NCBI RefSeq assembly: GCF_001625215.2
Contig: NC_030387.2
Location: 35,425,606 to 35,489,605 of the forward strand
Reading direction: 5' to 3'
From: Daucus carota subsp. sativus
Taxonomy: Eukaryota > Streptophyta > Magnoliopsida > Apiales > Apiaceae
Length of the DNA: 64,000 bases
Shown here: positions 12,508-24,563 of the stretch, piece after piece
Layout of the letters: every line of letters starts with the position of its first letter
Numbering within the stretch: the stretch's first letter is position 1
Program-made: the position numbers and the translations under genes
The notes under the pieces: model-generated
Told to the model about the DNA's origin: nothing
Database searches by the model: none
The model's input: the letters and a program-made list of their open reading frames with translations, nothing else

Positions 12508-13674
12508 GGTCTGTTTGGGATTGCTGTTGAAAATTGCTATTGCTGTGAGTAAAAGTGCTGTTTAAAAAAATGCTGTTTACAAAAGCGGAGGTTGTTTGGT
12601 AAACTTGATTTCAAATGTGCTGTTTGAGTAAAATCTGAAAACAAACTGTTTGGTAATTTTTTTGTTAAACTGCTGTTTAGAGTTATAATTATAAATAAAA
12701 TAATATTTTATTAACATGTTTTGGGGTTCTATTAACAGTTGTAAAACTATAAAATATTGTTTTCTTTAAAATTTAATTGATTATTTTGTATGATGTATGA
12801 GGTTTCTTTAAAAATATGCTATTAATATATATAATTTTAAGTAATGATATAAAAATCATATTTAGAATATAAAATCATATTGGAATAACCAATAAAATTT
12901 ATGGCTTTTTATAAAAATTACGGTATTCCATTTACAAAACTACATAATTTCTGTAAAATATTTTCAACAGTAACGCATCATGTATATTTTACACACAAAT
13001 ATAAAATAAAAATAATTCTTTATTAAAAACATACAATATTTTTTATGTGATTTAGACTACTTCTATTTTATTTAGAAGACCAATATTAATTCTTATATTC
13101 ATTTAAAAATTATATAAAAATCTATAACATTAACCAAATATACTACTTACGTTTATTTTATATATTAATATATAATTTTCTTTTTCAATTAATATATATT
13201 ATTCAACAAATTTAATTTCTGCCTCTATATTATAATGAAATTTTTTAAAACAAAATTTAATAACATCAAAAAGATATAACCTTAAAATTCATTTAAACAA
13301 TATTTATTTCAAATGTTTTCATTTAAATTTGTATTAGAAAAAATTCAACAATCATCATGTGTAGCGAACAATAATCTCAGAATATAATAAAACATGTGTT
13401 ATATACGTGTTTTGTTATTTTGTTTTAAAGGTAAACAGCTATAATATATTTTATAAAAAATAGTTGCTTGTGTCAGGGTTTGATGTTGGGATCTGTAACA
13501 ACTGCGCGCAACAGCTGCTTTTGTGAAAAGCAGGGGTATACCAGCTTTCTGTAAAAGCTGCTTTTGGACAAAAAGTGTGGTTAGAAAAATCTGTTTTAGA
13601 CTTTACCAAACACTTTTTTACAGCAGTTTGAGAAAAAGCCGCTGTTGTGGTTTGGAACCACAACCCCAAACAGG
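12508..13674. mobile_element. hAT-like non-autonomous element, 1.17 kb
   Basis: The ends are inverted: GGTCTGTTTGGGATTG on the left, and the complement of the right end reads GCCTGTTTGGGGTTGTGG. The flanks share CACTAAG (12501-12507 and 13675-13681), consistent with an 8-bp hAT target duplication with one mismatch. The interior is very AT-rich, with TGCTGTTT words near both ends. No transposase is present. Confidence 0.65.
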
Positions 13675-13681
13675 CACTAAG

Positions 13682-14480
13682 TCCCAGTTGTTCTCATAAG
13701 ACTTCAACACTATGTCTTCTGATGGCCTTGCTACCTCATCAGGATAAATATTATAGAGTAATGCTAGGCGTACTGAAGCTATGACATAAATTTGGACAGA
13801 ATGAGCTGGAATCCACTAGCGCTCTTCATTTTTAATGTTATAATCCTTGTGTACCAGTGGCTCTTCTCAGTTTTCGGTTCCTATTGTTTTTTTTACAAGC
13901 TTTGCATCTCAATTTAGAAGTTTATCATATCAAATATTAAATAAAAAAAACACACAATAAAATTATTTATTTCATATGAAATAATATATAAAAAATATTA
14001 CGCTGCTGATAGACGAAACAATATGTAAATTATCTTTTGAACTTTAATATTATTTTTTATGACTTGTCTTTTATAAATATAGTAGAAAATTAAATATAAT
14101 TTCATATGATATACATTAAATATAATTTATATTTTTTACTATATTTTATTATATACATATTCAAAGTCATAAGAAAGTTATATTTTATGTATATCATAAA
14201 AACTTTAATATTTATTTATCTGTAGCCTCTCTGGAGTGCTCTAACTATGCATGGTTCACTTGTATTATTTCTCTTAATATCATTTATATATAAAATATTA
14301 TAAATAATAGCCTAAAGGTTTAATTATTTTTCAACTATATTTTATCCAGATATTATTTCTTTATAAAAACATCTGTTTCCGAAAAAGATAATTCGGTTTT
14401 CGATGGAATCGTTTTAGACCGAACCGAACTAACACTCGTTACATGAAATTGCCGGGTCTCCACGTTTGAAGCTCGGTCAT
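13682..14480. other. Intergenic DNA, no feature recognised
   Basis: AT-rich sequence between two transposon-derived elements. No coding frame, RNA gene or repeat was recognised. Confidence 0.5.
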
Positions 14481-14488
14481 GTGATATG

Positions 14489-14741
14489 CAGGGGTCGTTT
14501 GGTTCACGGAGTAGTATGGAGTTGAAATGAGGAATCAGGTTAAAGCGGTATGGAGATGAGTTATATCATGTGTTTGGTTGAGTGATAGAATCAATAATAT
14601 ATTGAATTTAAATATTTTTAAATTATTAACTTTTATTGATGAAAAATAATTTTATAATTTTATTTTATCTAATTTTGAGTTGTTGATTTAATTACATTTG
14701 ATGTGATTGTATATATACCTGATAGATGAACCAAACGCCCC
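14489..14741. mobile_element. hAT-type MITE immediately upstream of the Lines-like start codon
   Basis: A 253-bp element with ends CAGGGGTCGTTTGGTTCA and, on the right, TGAACCAAACGCCCC. It is flanked by GTGATATG (14481-14488) and GTAATATG (14742-14749), an 8-bp duplication with one mismatch. It ends 22 bp before the start codon of the next gene and contains a TATATATA-like stretch near 14710. Confidence 0.7.
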
Positions 14742-14763
14742 GTAATATGTATGTCCATGGACC

Positions 14764-17700
14764 ATGGCGCCATTTAACCTGATTTCATCCGAGAAAATGA
14801 GGCGGCAACCAGAAAACACACGGCGTCTCTGCCGACTAATCAACGACTCACTTGCTCCATTCAATTCAATCACCGTAAGCACTCTCACTTCTTTCACTTT
14901 TTCTTCTTAAATTGTTCTACTACTTATTTGAAACTCTAATTATATATTCCAGGAGCTTTCAATTCCAATCCCTAAGCAAACCGAGAAGCAACTCTTAATC
15001 TCCTTGTCCAACACCGCGCGTCAAATTAAGCTTTGGACTGAAGAATATGACGATTCTGATTCCGACACTGTTAGCTCCCCTTTACTCCCTCGTCTTCGAG
15101 AATTGTAGTACTCCTCCCTCCCCTTGACTTGTTCACGTTTGGGACGGACGGAGACACGCATTCTGAGGCTCTTATATTTATTTTATATTTTTGAATAAAA
15201 ATTTAAATGTTTTATTCAGAAACAAAATTTGTCATAGAACTATATTTTATAGGCAATGCAAAGAAATCTGTACAGAAATGACTATGAGTGGGACGGAGTG
15301 AGTATTTATTTAGTTATTTGATACTTGAAATCACAGATTTTGTTGATTTGAACTCAACAGGATGCGAAGGAGACTGATCACACGGTTTGCACGGATGAAG
15401 ATCATCATTGCTTAACTAAAATTGTTATTGAATTGGTATGCTTTCGTTATAACTGTACTACATAATTTGCCTTTTTAACTATTTGGTGATTATATGTTTT
15501 CATTTATTTGTGGCTACATTGATTTGTGTTGATTTAGAGCAGGTGTGTTCTTTTTTTGGAATAAATAAATGATAGTTCAGTGTGCAAGATGAGTAATCTT
15601 ACAAAAGTTTTAGGATAGGAATGTACGCGTATGAATTAATTATCTTCTGTAGTATATCTGTGGATGATGATCCTATTAGCCAGATTTTTGTGCAGAATTA
15701 TATTTAATTTTTATTCAGTTCTTGATACAATTAGCTTTTTCCCCCAATTGATAGTATTGCCTATTAACCATGCCCTCTATCGTAATAAGATGATCTTTTT
15801 TTGGGTAACCTGTTCAAATTAGCCTCTCCGAACATGTTTAAATATTCTTGAGGTGCACATAATTTCAGCTGTTTGTATATTGCAATCCTAAACTAAGGTT
15901 ATTATATGGCGCATAATATTGTCCACAAAGCCCGTAATAGGCAATTGCAGCATCTTTCTGGAATAACATTTTAATGAAAGATTTATTACAACCGCTTTAG
16001 AAACATCGACTTGAAACTTAAAACACCGGTTCACCTTTTTCAGGTTACTGAAAAGTTCACATAGCCACCAGCCTGGAATAACATTTTAAATGAAAGAATT
16101 GTTACAACCGCTTTCAGAAACATTGACTTCAATCTTGAAACTCAGGTTAATGAGAAGTTCACCTTACCCGCCCGCCCATTCATGCAAATTTGGCTCTGAT
16201 AAAGTTGGTTTCCAAAATGAAAGTGGTCATAGATCTGCACATGATAATTGAGTTGTTTCATAATAGTTGGTCTTCTAGCCTTGGCAACAATGCAACTCTC
16301 TTCCAGTGTCTTCTTTAATCCTGAGTTTATTTAGAAGATCAACAAAAGCGCTTCTGTGTCATCTTGTCTACACATCAAAAGATATACGATGATAAGTAAA
16401 GTTTTGCATGAATTGTGAAAGATCATAAATCTGGGTAAGTGACTACTTAGTTTAAACCTATTTTCACTTTAGACAAAAATTGGAAGTAAAAGTGAAAAGC
16501 AGCGGAAATTTTAATTTTGCTGAACCTTCAAGCAGTTAAAAGGAAAGAGAAGCTATTGCTTCTGGATACAGTGTTAAAGACTTTTAATAATTAGTGTTGT
16601 TAAAGTTTTTATAAAAGTTTTGGACAATTATGATGGCTTTACCTTCACAGATATAAATATGTCTGTTAGCGTGTGAGGGAACTGTCCTTGATCATCTTCA
16701 TCTGATATTTTTACAATTGAACTCGAGGACTGCCTAAAAAATACCAATTTTTTTTCTTATAGCCTGATACATTATTACATGTTTTCTTTTCTAGGTATCC
16801 TTGCTGGAAGTCAAAAATATTTATGTACAGCATATAGCTGGAAACATTCTTGTGGTTATTTCTAAGTTTTTGGCTGCTTCTGTACGTAAGAACTGCTTCC
16901 CTGAAGTTGTATTTGCTTTTTGAAGTTACCATCTTCTTACTACCAAAATGTTGTTATACAGGGGAGCTGTTATGATAAATATGTATACTTGTTGGCTCTT
17001 TGCCTAGAACTGTCAACTTGTAATTGTTTACAAACTTTGGAACCGTCAACTAGATTCGATGAATCACATTCCAATTTGTCAGCTTCCTTTTTAGTCTTAA
17101 AGCAGTCTTTAAAATCTGCAAGTTGGTATACAGCGGCTGGTGTAATATCTGTTTTGCGTAATATGCTGAAACACCTAAAAATGGAATGTGATGATCAGCT
17201 TTTGAAAGGGTACCTGAATTCTGTCAGAAGTTGTATCTTGAATATACCTTGGAATGTCTTTGAGGAGGTTTCTCTTGGCGAAATGTATCTACAACATGAA
17301 GATGCTTTAAATCGTAATAAACTTCAGAACCTTCCTTCATTGACGCTGTTTAATGGAAATCTAGTTCAGTTTTTTTGTTCTCTGGCTGCACATGGTTCTG
17401 CATCTGAAACTTCAGCTGCTTATATGAACGAGCAACCTGTTGCTTGCATCATTGGCAATGTAATGCCTAAAATTCTAGGATGGTGCCTCAGAAAACAAGA
17501 TCATAATAACACTCGCACATCTCAATACCTCAGACACAAAATTTTGGTAAGAACTGGCTTTCTTTTGCCTTCATTTTGTTATTGTTTTTTATTAAATAAA
17601 TAAGATGATGTTACTTGATAGTGAGCACCGCACACGCACATTACAATATGTCAATTTTCTTGGTATTCATCGGACCACATAAATAAATTTGCTTTTTGTC

Positions 17701-20700
17701 CGGTCTCATCTTCAATTAGTTAATTTTGATAGTAAAACTCACACCTCTGTTTACCTTAGGCCTTTTTCTTATCAAAGAAATTCAATGTTTTCACCTGGAA
17801 CAGAGTACTGCACATGGTACAAAACGATATGTGCAGTACAAAATGAAAAATTCCTAGACAATTATTGGACAAAATACATGTGTTTGCTTTAGTTCAACCT
17901 CATCTTTGAGTAGTTATTTTGATGGTAAAATTATTATGGTTGCAATATGAACTACAAGAAGAATCATATGCTGTGTAAATCTTGTCTCTTTCTTAAGAAT
18001 TTGTCTCATAATATTTTCATCTCTTCAGTACAAATTTATAAATAAGTCTCCAGTATTACCCTTTGACATGATATTTTCAGTGTGTACTTTCCTTCCTGCC
18101 CAAATTGAACCAGTGCAACAGTTATAGTTATGGATGGGAAACAATTACCGAAGTTGGATTGTCTTAATATGTGTCAAATTTTTTAAATGATTACTGTGAG
18201 GGAAAGGAAGGAGCAGCTTACATTTAAGAGATGTTTTTAAGATTGGTAATTCTTTTTTGTTTGGATGAAATTTTGACCTGTAAAATATCCATATGGTTGA
18301 TGCACCGTTTTCCAGGCCTACATTATTTACCTGCATGCAGGGTTTGATATGTTTACTTTGCAAAGTAGTAATGCTATTGAGCAGAATAGTTCATATTAAA
18401 ATGCTAAAACCTTTAATTTGCTTGTTTCTATGCTACTTATAAATGTATGTTGTACGGATTAAAGCTAGATTAAATAGTTACCATATTTTTCTTTGCAAAT
18501 TTAGTGTTGTATGGAAAAGATATTTTGTCAAGCAATTTATTCTTGTACACAGATAACTGGAGTACTAACTAGAATGCATCATGCAGAAGCTAATGGTCAG
18601 GCTTACTTACCAAATGCATTTGCAATGTGAAGTTCTTGTCTCATGGTTGAATATTATCGGCAAATACTTCCAAGATCTTTTAGCTGAACCACTTACTAGA
18701 GTGGAAAATAATATGGGCGACTCCTTAGAAGGTTCACCATTTTTGATTAGCTTCTCTAAAGATAATAAGGGTATTTCTGATCATCATTTGCAAAGACTTG
18801 CAGTTTTCCTTTTCTTGAGGTGTTCCCTGAGTTTGGTTTGCCAAAGAGATGGGACTGATGAGCGTTGTGTTTGTGATGAGGAAAAGTTGAACCATTCATG
18901 CTGCAACAGGAGACAAGGTATCTTAGGGCTATATCAGTGGCTTCGTGGACACATTGCTCAAGATATGTTTGCAGACAATGATATTTACATTCAGAAATGC
19001 ACAAGCTTTTCCTTGTCCTTTCTCCAGCTATTTATGCATGAGGTTTGATTCTTGCTCCATAATAGCTAATTCCCCGACTTTCTGATATATAGCTTCTCCA
19101 AAGTAGTTAAATACTTTTACTTTTGTTTTAGCAATATTGTTGTTTTTATTGATGTGGTTCCTACATTCCTTGCCATAGTTTTGATCTCTAGTGTCTAAAT
19201 CATTCACATTAGTGCAGGATGACATCCTATTCAAAGTTCTCTTGCAACTGTTTACTGTTCCTTTGTCAGTGAAACCGTAAGCATTTCTAGTTCGAGCTTA
19301 GTTGTCACTATTTACTATGAAAAATCTTGACTTTCAGTTCTCCTTTTCTGCTTTTGTATAGGGTTTCTAGAGGGTCAATAACTCTTCAGAAAGTAGAAGA
19401 TGAAGATAATATGTATCGTCATATTTCGGACCTTTTAAATCCCATATGCCTTTTCCATCTCTTTCTCGCTGAGGTACACTAGTCACATATTAATAGTCAG
19501 AACCTCTCCGATATTAGGATGTGTATTTGCTTTATGATGCTATACACCTTTATGTCTGTTATGATGCTCAGGCAAAGATATATGTGGAATGTATTGAATA
19601 TAAAAATAAAAATGTAACTATCCTCTTTGTATGCCGTTTGCAGCTGCTCTATGATTATCAAGTACTGCTTGATTACCTAATTTCAAAAGATACAGGAGCT
19701 AGTTCCGCTGAATACCTTTTGAGGTACTTATTTAGTTTTTCAGATGCAAGTTCCAACATGATCTTCCTTGTGCTTATGGTGCAATATATCGGCTTTTTAC
19801 TGTACATCTAGTTTCATTGACATGCAATTCTTGTTATACCAAGAAATATTGTGGTTGAGGATATTATCATTGAAGCATATTAGTAATTGAGGTCTTGAGG
19901 ATGGTCAATGTTGAAAACATAAAATCAACTTCAGGGTGTCAAAGTATAGCTTTCTGATAAATAATGAGAGTATCTATTATGCTGATATACTAATGTGTGT
20001 TATTATATCTGACATTCGTATAAAGAAGGTTATGTGTATCCATGACCATACTTGGTCTTATATTTATCAAACAATTGTTTGCAATTATTAGGTGTCTGCG
20101 TGCAGTATGCGATTCATGGATCTCTTTTGTGGAGTTCTCATGGGATGAGGAAGTTACAAATTATACAAAATTTAAGAAAAGAAAAGTTCTTGTTGATGTT
20201 CTTGATTTAGAGGGAGGAGAAAGTTCTGTGCAGCGTGAAACTGATGATAGTTCTCTTTCACTAACGAAAAGATGCATGAGAAAGGATGTATACACTAGCA
20301 GGCAGCATCAAACTACAAGACCGCCATTCGAGCGTGCCATGGAGTGTTTGCTTTCACTAAAAAGTTCTCTACTGAATCTGCATAGAAAAAAGTTGTTCCC
20401 ATATAATCCAGATGTGCTTTTGAGACGGTATGTAAATATCTTCTAACAACTACAGAATATAATGTTCATTCCAGTAACGACGATATAACCAATTTTGATT
20501 TTAATAAAATTTGATAAGCTCTTGGCAATTTGTTTGGCCTATTATATTCATTAACTTGACTTTATTTACTTTCGTTGGATACACCCGTATGTGCAATTCC
20601 TGTCATTTAAATGAATGTGAAAATGGGTTTTTGTGTGTGGTTTTGCTTACTACTGATCTATAATTTGGTAATTTGTTGTTATCTTGCTTTGCTACTAGAA

Positions 20701-20840
20701 TTGTACTCGTTTCTTTTATTGACAGAATAGCAAGATTTAAGACCAACACTAAACTGAAGCCCTTTTACTTCTTCATTTGCAGTTTGACAAAAATCGAGGA
20801 GCTTTGTCTGAAGCAGAAGAATCTTCTAACTTCAGAATGA
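14764..20840 (+). CDS. Lines-homologue protein (LINES N- and C-terminal domains)
   Basis: Eleven coding exons fit GT-AG sites: 14764-14874, 14953-15104 (end uncertain), 15361-15435, 16795-16881, 16962-17546, 18587-19042, 19218-19276, 19362-19473, 19644-19723, 20092-20427, 20783-20840; about 690-703 codons. Family signatures are VKNIYVQHIAGNILVVISKF (exon 4), LVSWLNIIGKYFQDLL (exon 6), YQVLLDYLISKDTG (exon 9), and the Lines C-terminal ERAMECLLSLKSS with FPYNPDVLLRRLTKIEELC across exons 10-11. Metazoan Lines acts in segment polarity; the plant role is not established. Phases agree at every junction except exon 2/3. The obvious donor at 15105 leaves the frame one base out, whereas a weaker donor at 15070 (ACT|GTTAGC) would restore it. 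The start was chosen as the first in-frame ATG, giving MAPFNLISSEKMRR. Confidence 0.85.
15958..16170. repeat. Tandem duplication in intron 3 of the Lines-like gene
   Basis: A segment starting CTGGAATAACATTTTAA at 15958 recurs at 16074 (period 116 bp). Both copies contain a TTACAACCGCTTT block and a GAAAC block; they differ by several substitutions and small indels. Confidence 0.8.
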
Positions 20841-23800
20841 AAATATTCTGCACGACCTTGAATGTCGAGATTTTGAGAATCATCATATTTTCTAGTTGTC
20901 ATCTTATTTTATGTGGCTCGGAGCTAAAACATAGATGACGGCTGTTCACTCTTGTGGCCAGATATTGACATAGATGAGTCTAAATATAAGGGGCAGGTTC
21001 TTGCTCTTGCTGAATACTCCTTTTTCTCGAAGCTGACGTTTCTCTAGATGCGTCGTTCATTCCCTCTGGCTTGTGGTGCCTTGCCCATTGTTAGGCGAGA
21101 TCTCTGTCATATGAGACCTCAACGAGTAGACGAGGTTCTTTCACGATTCCTACCTCTCGCTTCTGTTGCTAACTTATGCAATTTTGGAACTCTGCGAACA
21201 TTATGACGGGCCTTAAATATGGTGTTCGGTTTTGCCCATAATAACAGTTGCTTTTAGTTTAGGGTGCTTACTCTAGTTACTCATGTCATATGTATTTTTT
21301 AAGATAAAATTTATATAATTAAAATAGGTTACATTTAAAGAACATTCAATTCAAAGATTATATATATACAAATTTTTTTGGTTGTAATTCAAAGGTTTGA
21401 TATAAAAGAGGACCTTGTGAGCGAGTCAATGGCTTTAACTTGTTGAAAGAGGAACGCTCAAACATTTCAGGCAATATTTTCTTGTTTTGTTTCTTTTATC
21501 TAATTTTTTTTGAAACATATACAGAATTGTCTTTTTCATACTAAGGAAAAAAAAAATAAAATAAAATAAAAGATACCCCAAGGTCATGTATCAGATGGAC
21601 CAAAATCTCATTTCTCCTCTCTGTGAGCCACATAAATATTTGGAAACTGAAGAGTATCTAAGCAGGTGGCATTAGTATACGGTGAATAGAAGCATTCGAC
21701 GCTTTCAGATTACAGAGTTATTTAATGTATAATCAGAATTCAGACAGAGAATTAAAATTTTAATTATTGTCATTCTCAATGTTTTTGTACTTTAGTATGA
21801 ATACGAACTTAAACTATTACTTCTAAACAGGTGCTCAACTCATAAAAAGAAGATAGTGACTCGTGATCAATTATTTTATTTAGGAGTGTATGTAATTTGG
21901 ATTTTACGAGTTTTTTTTTTATGAATCGAGTTATATTCAATTTAGAATTTTAAGAAATTGTATCAGAATGTATTCAATTAAGATTGAAAATCATTCTAAA
22001 AAAATGATGAAATTAAGTCATGACCTAAAAAGATGGTATTTGTTTGGGTTATTTAAATCTATTAACATTTAATAATATTCTAAATGGTGATGAATTTTTA
22101 CTTAATCAAATAATGGATTTTACGTCATTACTTACTATATTTAATTTTTTTTTTGAAATCACGTAATAATTAATAAGAGTATTTTACTCAAGTCTTAGTA
22201 AATACTTTACGTCAACCATACTTTGTCAAAAATTAGCTAGACTCTGCGTAATCTTAATTAAATACACTTAAAATTTGAGTTTTGAACGAGAGCTAGTACC
22301 GAAAACACTTTCACACGATGCCTTTTATTAGGAGCGAATGTCAACTCAGCTGCGCTTGATATTATTTTTAGTTTACTATTAAAAAAATAATAATATTTTC
22401 ATTTTCTATTTTAAAGAAAAGTCCAAAAGTTCCCCTCTTCGTACCTCCATTACAATTTTGAAAAAATTTGAATAGGAAGACGAAGACCCATCTAAACATT
22501 TTATATTGCAGTTTCTCCTTCAAATTAAAGTTCATTTTTCTAAAATGAAATTAATTTTATCTAGGAAGATCGAGAATATCTTCTTCCAAAAAATAAGTCG
22601 CCAAATACATTCAAAATGAATATACAGTTAGATAAAAAATATATTTAAACTTAAAAACAACGCCCAAAACTTAAAACAATAATTCCCAATATACAGTTAT
22701 ATTCCTAAAATTTAGGCGCCAATGTTGATCTACACGGGTCAAACAAGTCGACATTTCAATTTGAGGTGACGACAGTCGGCGGACTTGTCAATGTGACTCA
22801 ACTGATGTGTTATGTGTATTGTGTATATTTGGCTATTTGCAAAACGATTCCACGAAACCTTCATGTCAAGTCATGATGTTTAAATTTTAATTTAAGAACA
22901 AATTTTATCTCGCATAATTGTTTTAGAAATTTAAATTACTCAAATTTATATTAGGCTCGTGCAACTTGTTTTTCTGTATAGCCTGCGAACCCATGCTATA
23001 AGATTATTTAACAAACGATAAGATACCAACTGTTTATTGAAATTGTATTCCTATATTTTGGTGTTTCAAACCGTTTTATACTTCTATTGTATCTTAGAAA
23101 ATAGAAAGGACTCGGTCGTTTGGCGAAAAATACACGCCAAAGAACAGGGCAAAGTAAACGCAGGGTCAATGCCTTAACAGGGCTGACACTTGTCAAATCT
23201 GTGAGAGCATTACTAATGGTTGCGTTTGATAAATGAAATATTTTTGACTCTCCTCTGTTTTATGTTTATTTTTCAACACATATTTTTAAAAATATTAAGT
23301 ATATAATCTGGACTTTTTTTACATTTAACAAATTTTCAAATATATCAAACTTTTAAATATAAACTCAACTACTAACTTTCACGTATCTCACATTTTTAAT
23401 TAATTTTGAAATATATACTCATTGGTTTTTCAATTTTTCTAATATAATTAAACGGAATGACGATAAAAATTTCATCAGCATCTTATAATTTAAATAACAC
23501 AACTGATAATATTATTTTATCTAAAGATAAAAGTGCTATTATCATAATAATTTTAAAATAATATTAATATATAACAAGATATAAATAATTCAATTTCATA
23601 TTTAAAAATATAATCCTTTTTATAATAAACAGTTTACTAATTAAATAAAGTATGATTTTATTGTATTTTTTAAATAATATTATAAAAAAGAAATATGAGA
23701 TTAGATTTTTTACAATTTAATAAATTAATATTCGAGAATTTTTTTCACATAATTTTAATGAGATTGAAGTTCTTATGTTTAATTTTTTTAAGTAATGATA

Positions 23801-23876
23801 ATCGGGAGTATTAGTATTAAAATAAAAACAATATTTTAAACAATAAAATCCAATTATTAGATTTTTTTTAATATTA
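20841..23876. other. 3' flank of Lines-like gene and intergenic DNA
   Basis: The first few hundred bases are probably 3' UTR. The rest is AT-rich with no coding frame, RNA gene or recognisable terminus. Confidence 0.5.
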
Positions 23877-23878
23877 TA

Positions 23879-24148
23879 CTCCCTCCGTCCATTTTATGTG
23901 ATCTCATTTCCTTCTTGAGACGTCCCAAAATAATGAAGCTATAATATTTACTACTATTTTTGAACACCACTTTTCACTATTACACCCACTACCTTTCTAT
24001 TTTATAATCTCTTTTTACACTATTACACCCTCTACTTTCCTCCACTATCTCAAATCTATTATTAAATATTGATCGGTCCCACTATTTTACCCACTTTTCA
24101 ACTACACGTGAAAGTCAAACCAGCCCATATAAAATGGGACGGAGGGAA
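23879..24148. mobile_element. Stowaway-type (Tc1/mariner) MITE, 270 bp
   Basis: The termini are CTCCCTCCGTCCATTTTAT and its inverted partner ATAAAATGGGACGGAGGGAA, flanked by TA on both sides (23877-23878 and 24149-24150). Non-coding; lies about 0.4 kb upstream of the ankyrin gene. Confidence 0.88.
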
Positions 24149-24352
24149 TATTAGCAAGTACGAGAACTAATACCTCATATTAATATTAACGAAAATTTTT
24201 AACAGAAAGTTAGAAACTCAATTTTTTTTTTTAAGTCTGAAGTTGCAGCTGTCACATTTCCAAGTACGCGTCCGTTGATGATGAAACCAAAATTAACGGT
24301 TACAAAATGTAATTAATTTTATTTTACTAGTCAAAAAAGTCTCTGCAAGAAA

Positions 24353-24362
24353 ATATATATAC
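24353..24362 (+). promoter_or_regulatory. Possible TATA box of the ankyrin/PGG gene
   Basis: TATATATA lies about 200 bp before the start codon and downstream of the MITE. A second TATATA-like stretch lies nearer the ATG, so the choice is uncertain. Confidence 0.35.
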
Positions 24363-24563
24363 ATCTGCAGGCCGCAGCACTGACTTGATAATAACCCCCA
24401 AACCTTGAAGTACTAATGTAATATAGAAACCAGTTCACCTGATCACTTCCACAATACTCCTCTCATAACATCGTCATCTTGAATGACATATACACCAACA
24501 ACATACGCATACTTATTACACTACATACCTATATATTCAGCGTAGAAGTAGAAATTTAAGCTG

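Noticed and set aside
13451-13669. 72-codon minus-strand frame
   Set aside because: It lies entirely in the terminal part of the hAT-like element and has no recognisable protein features.
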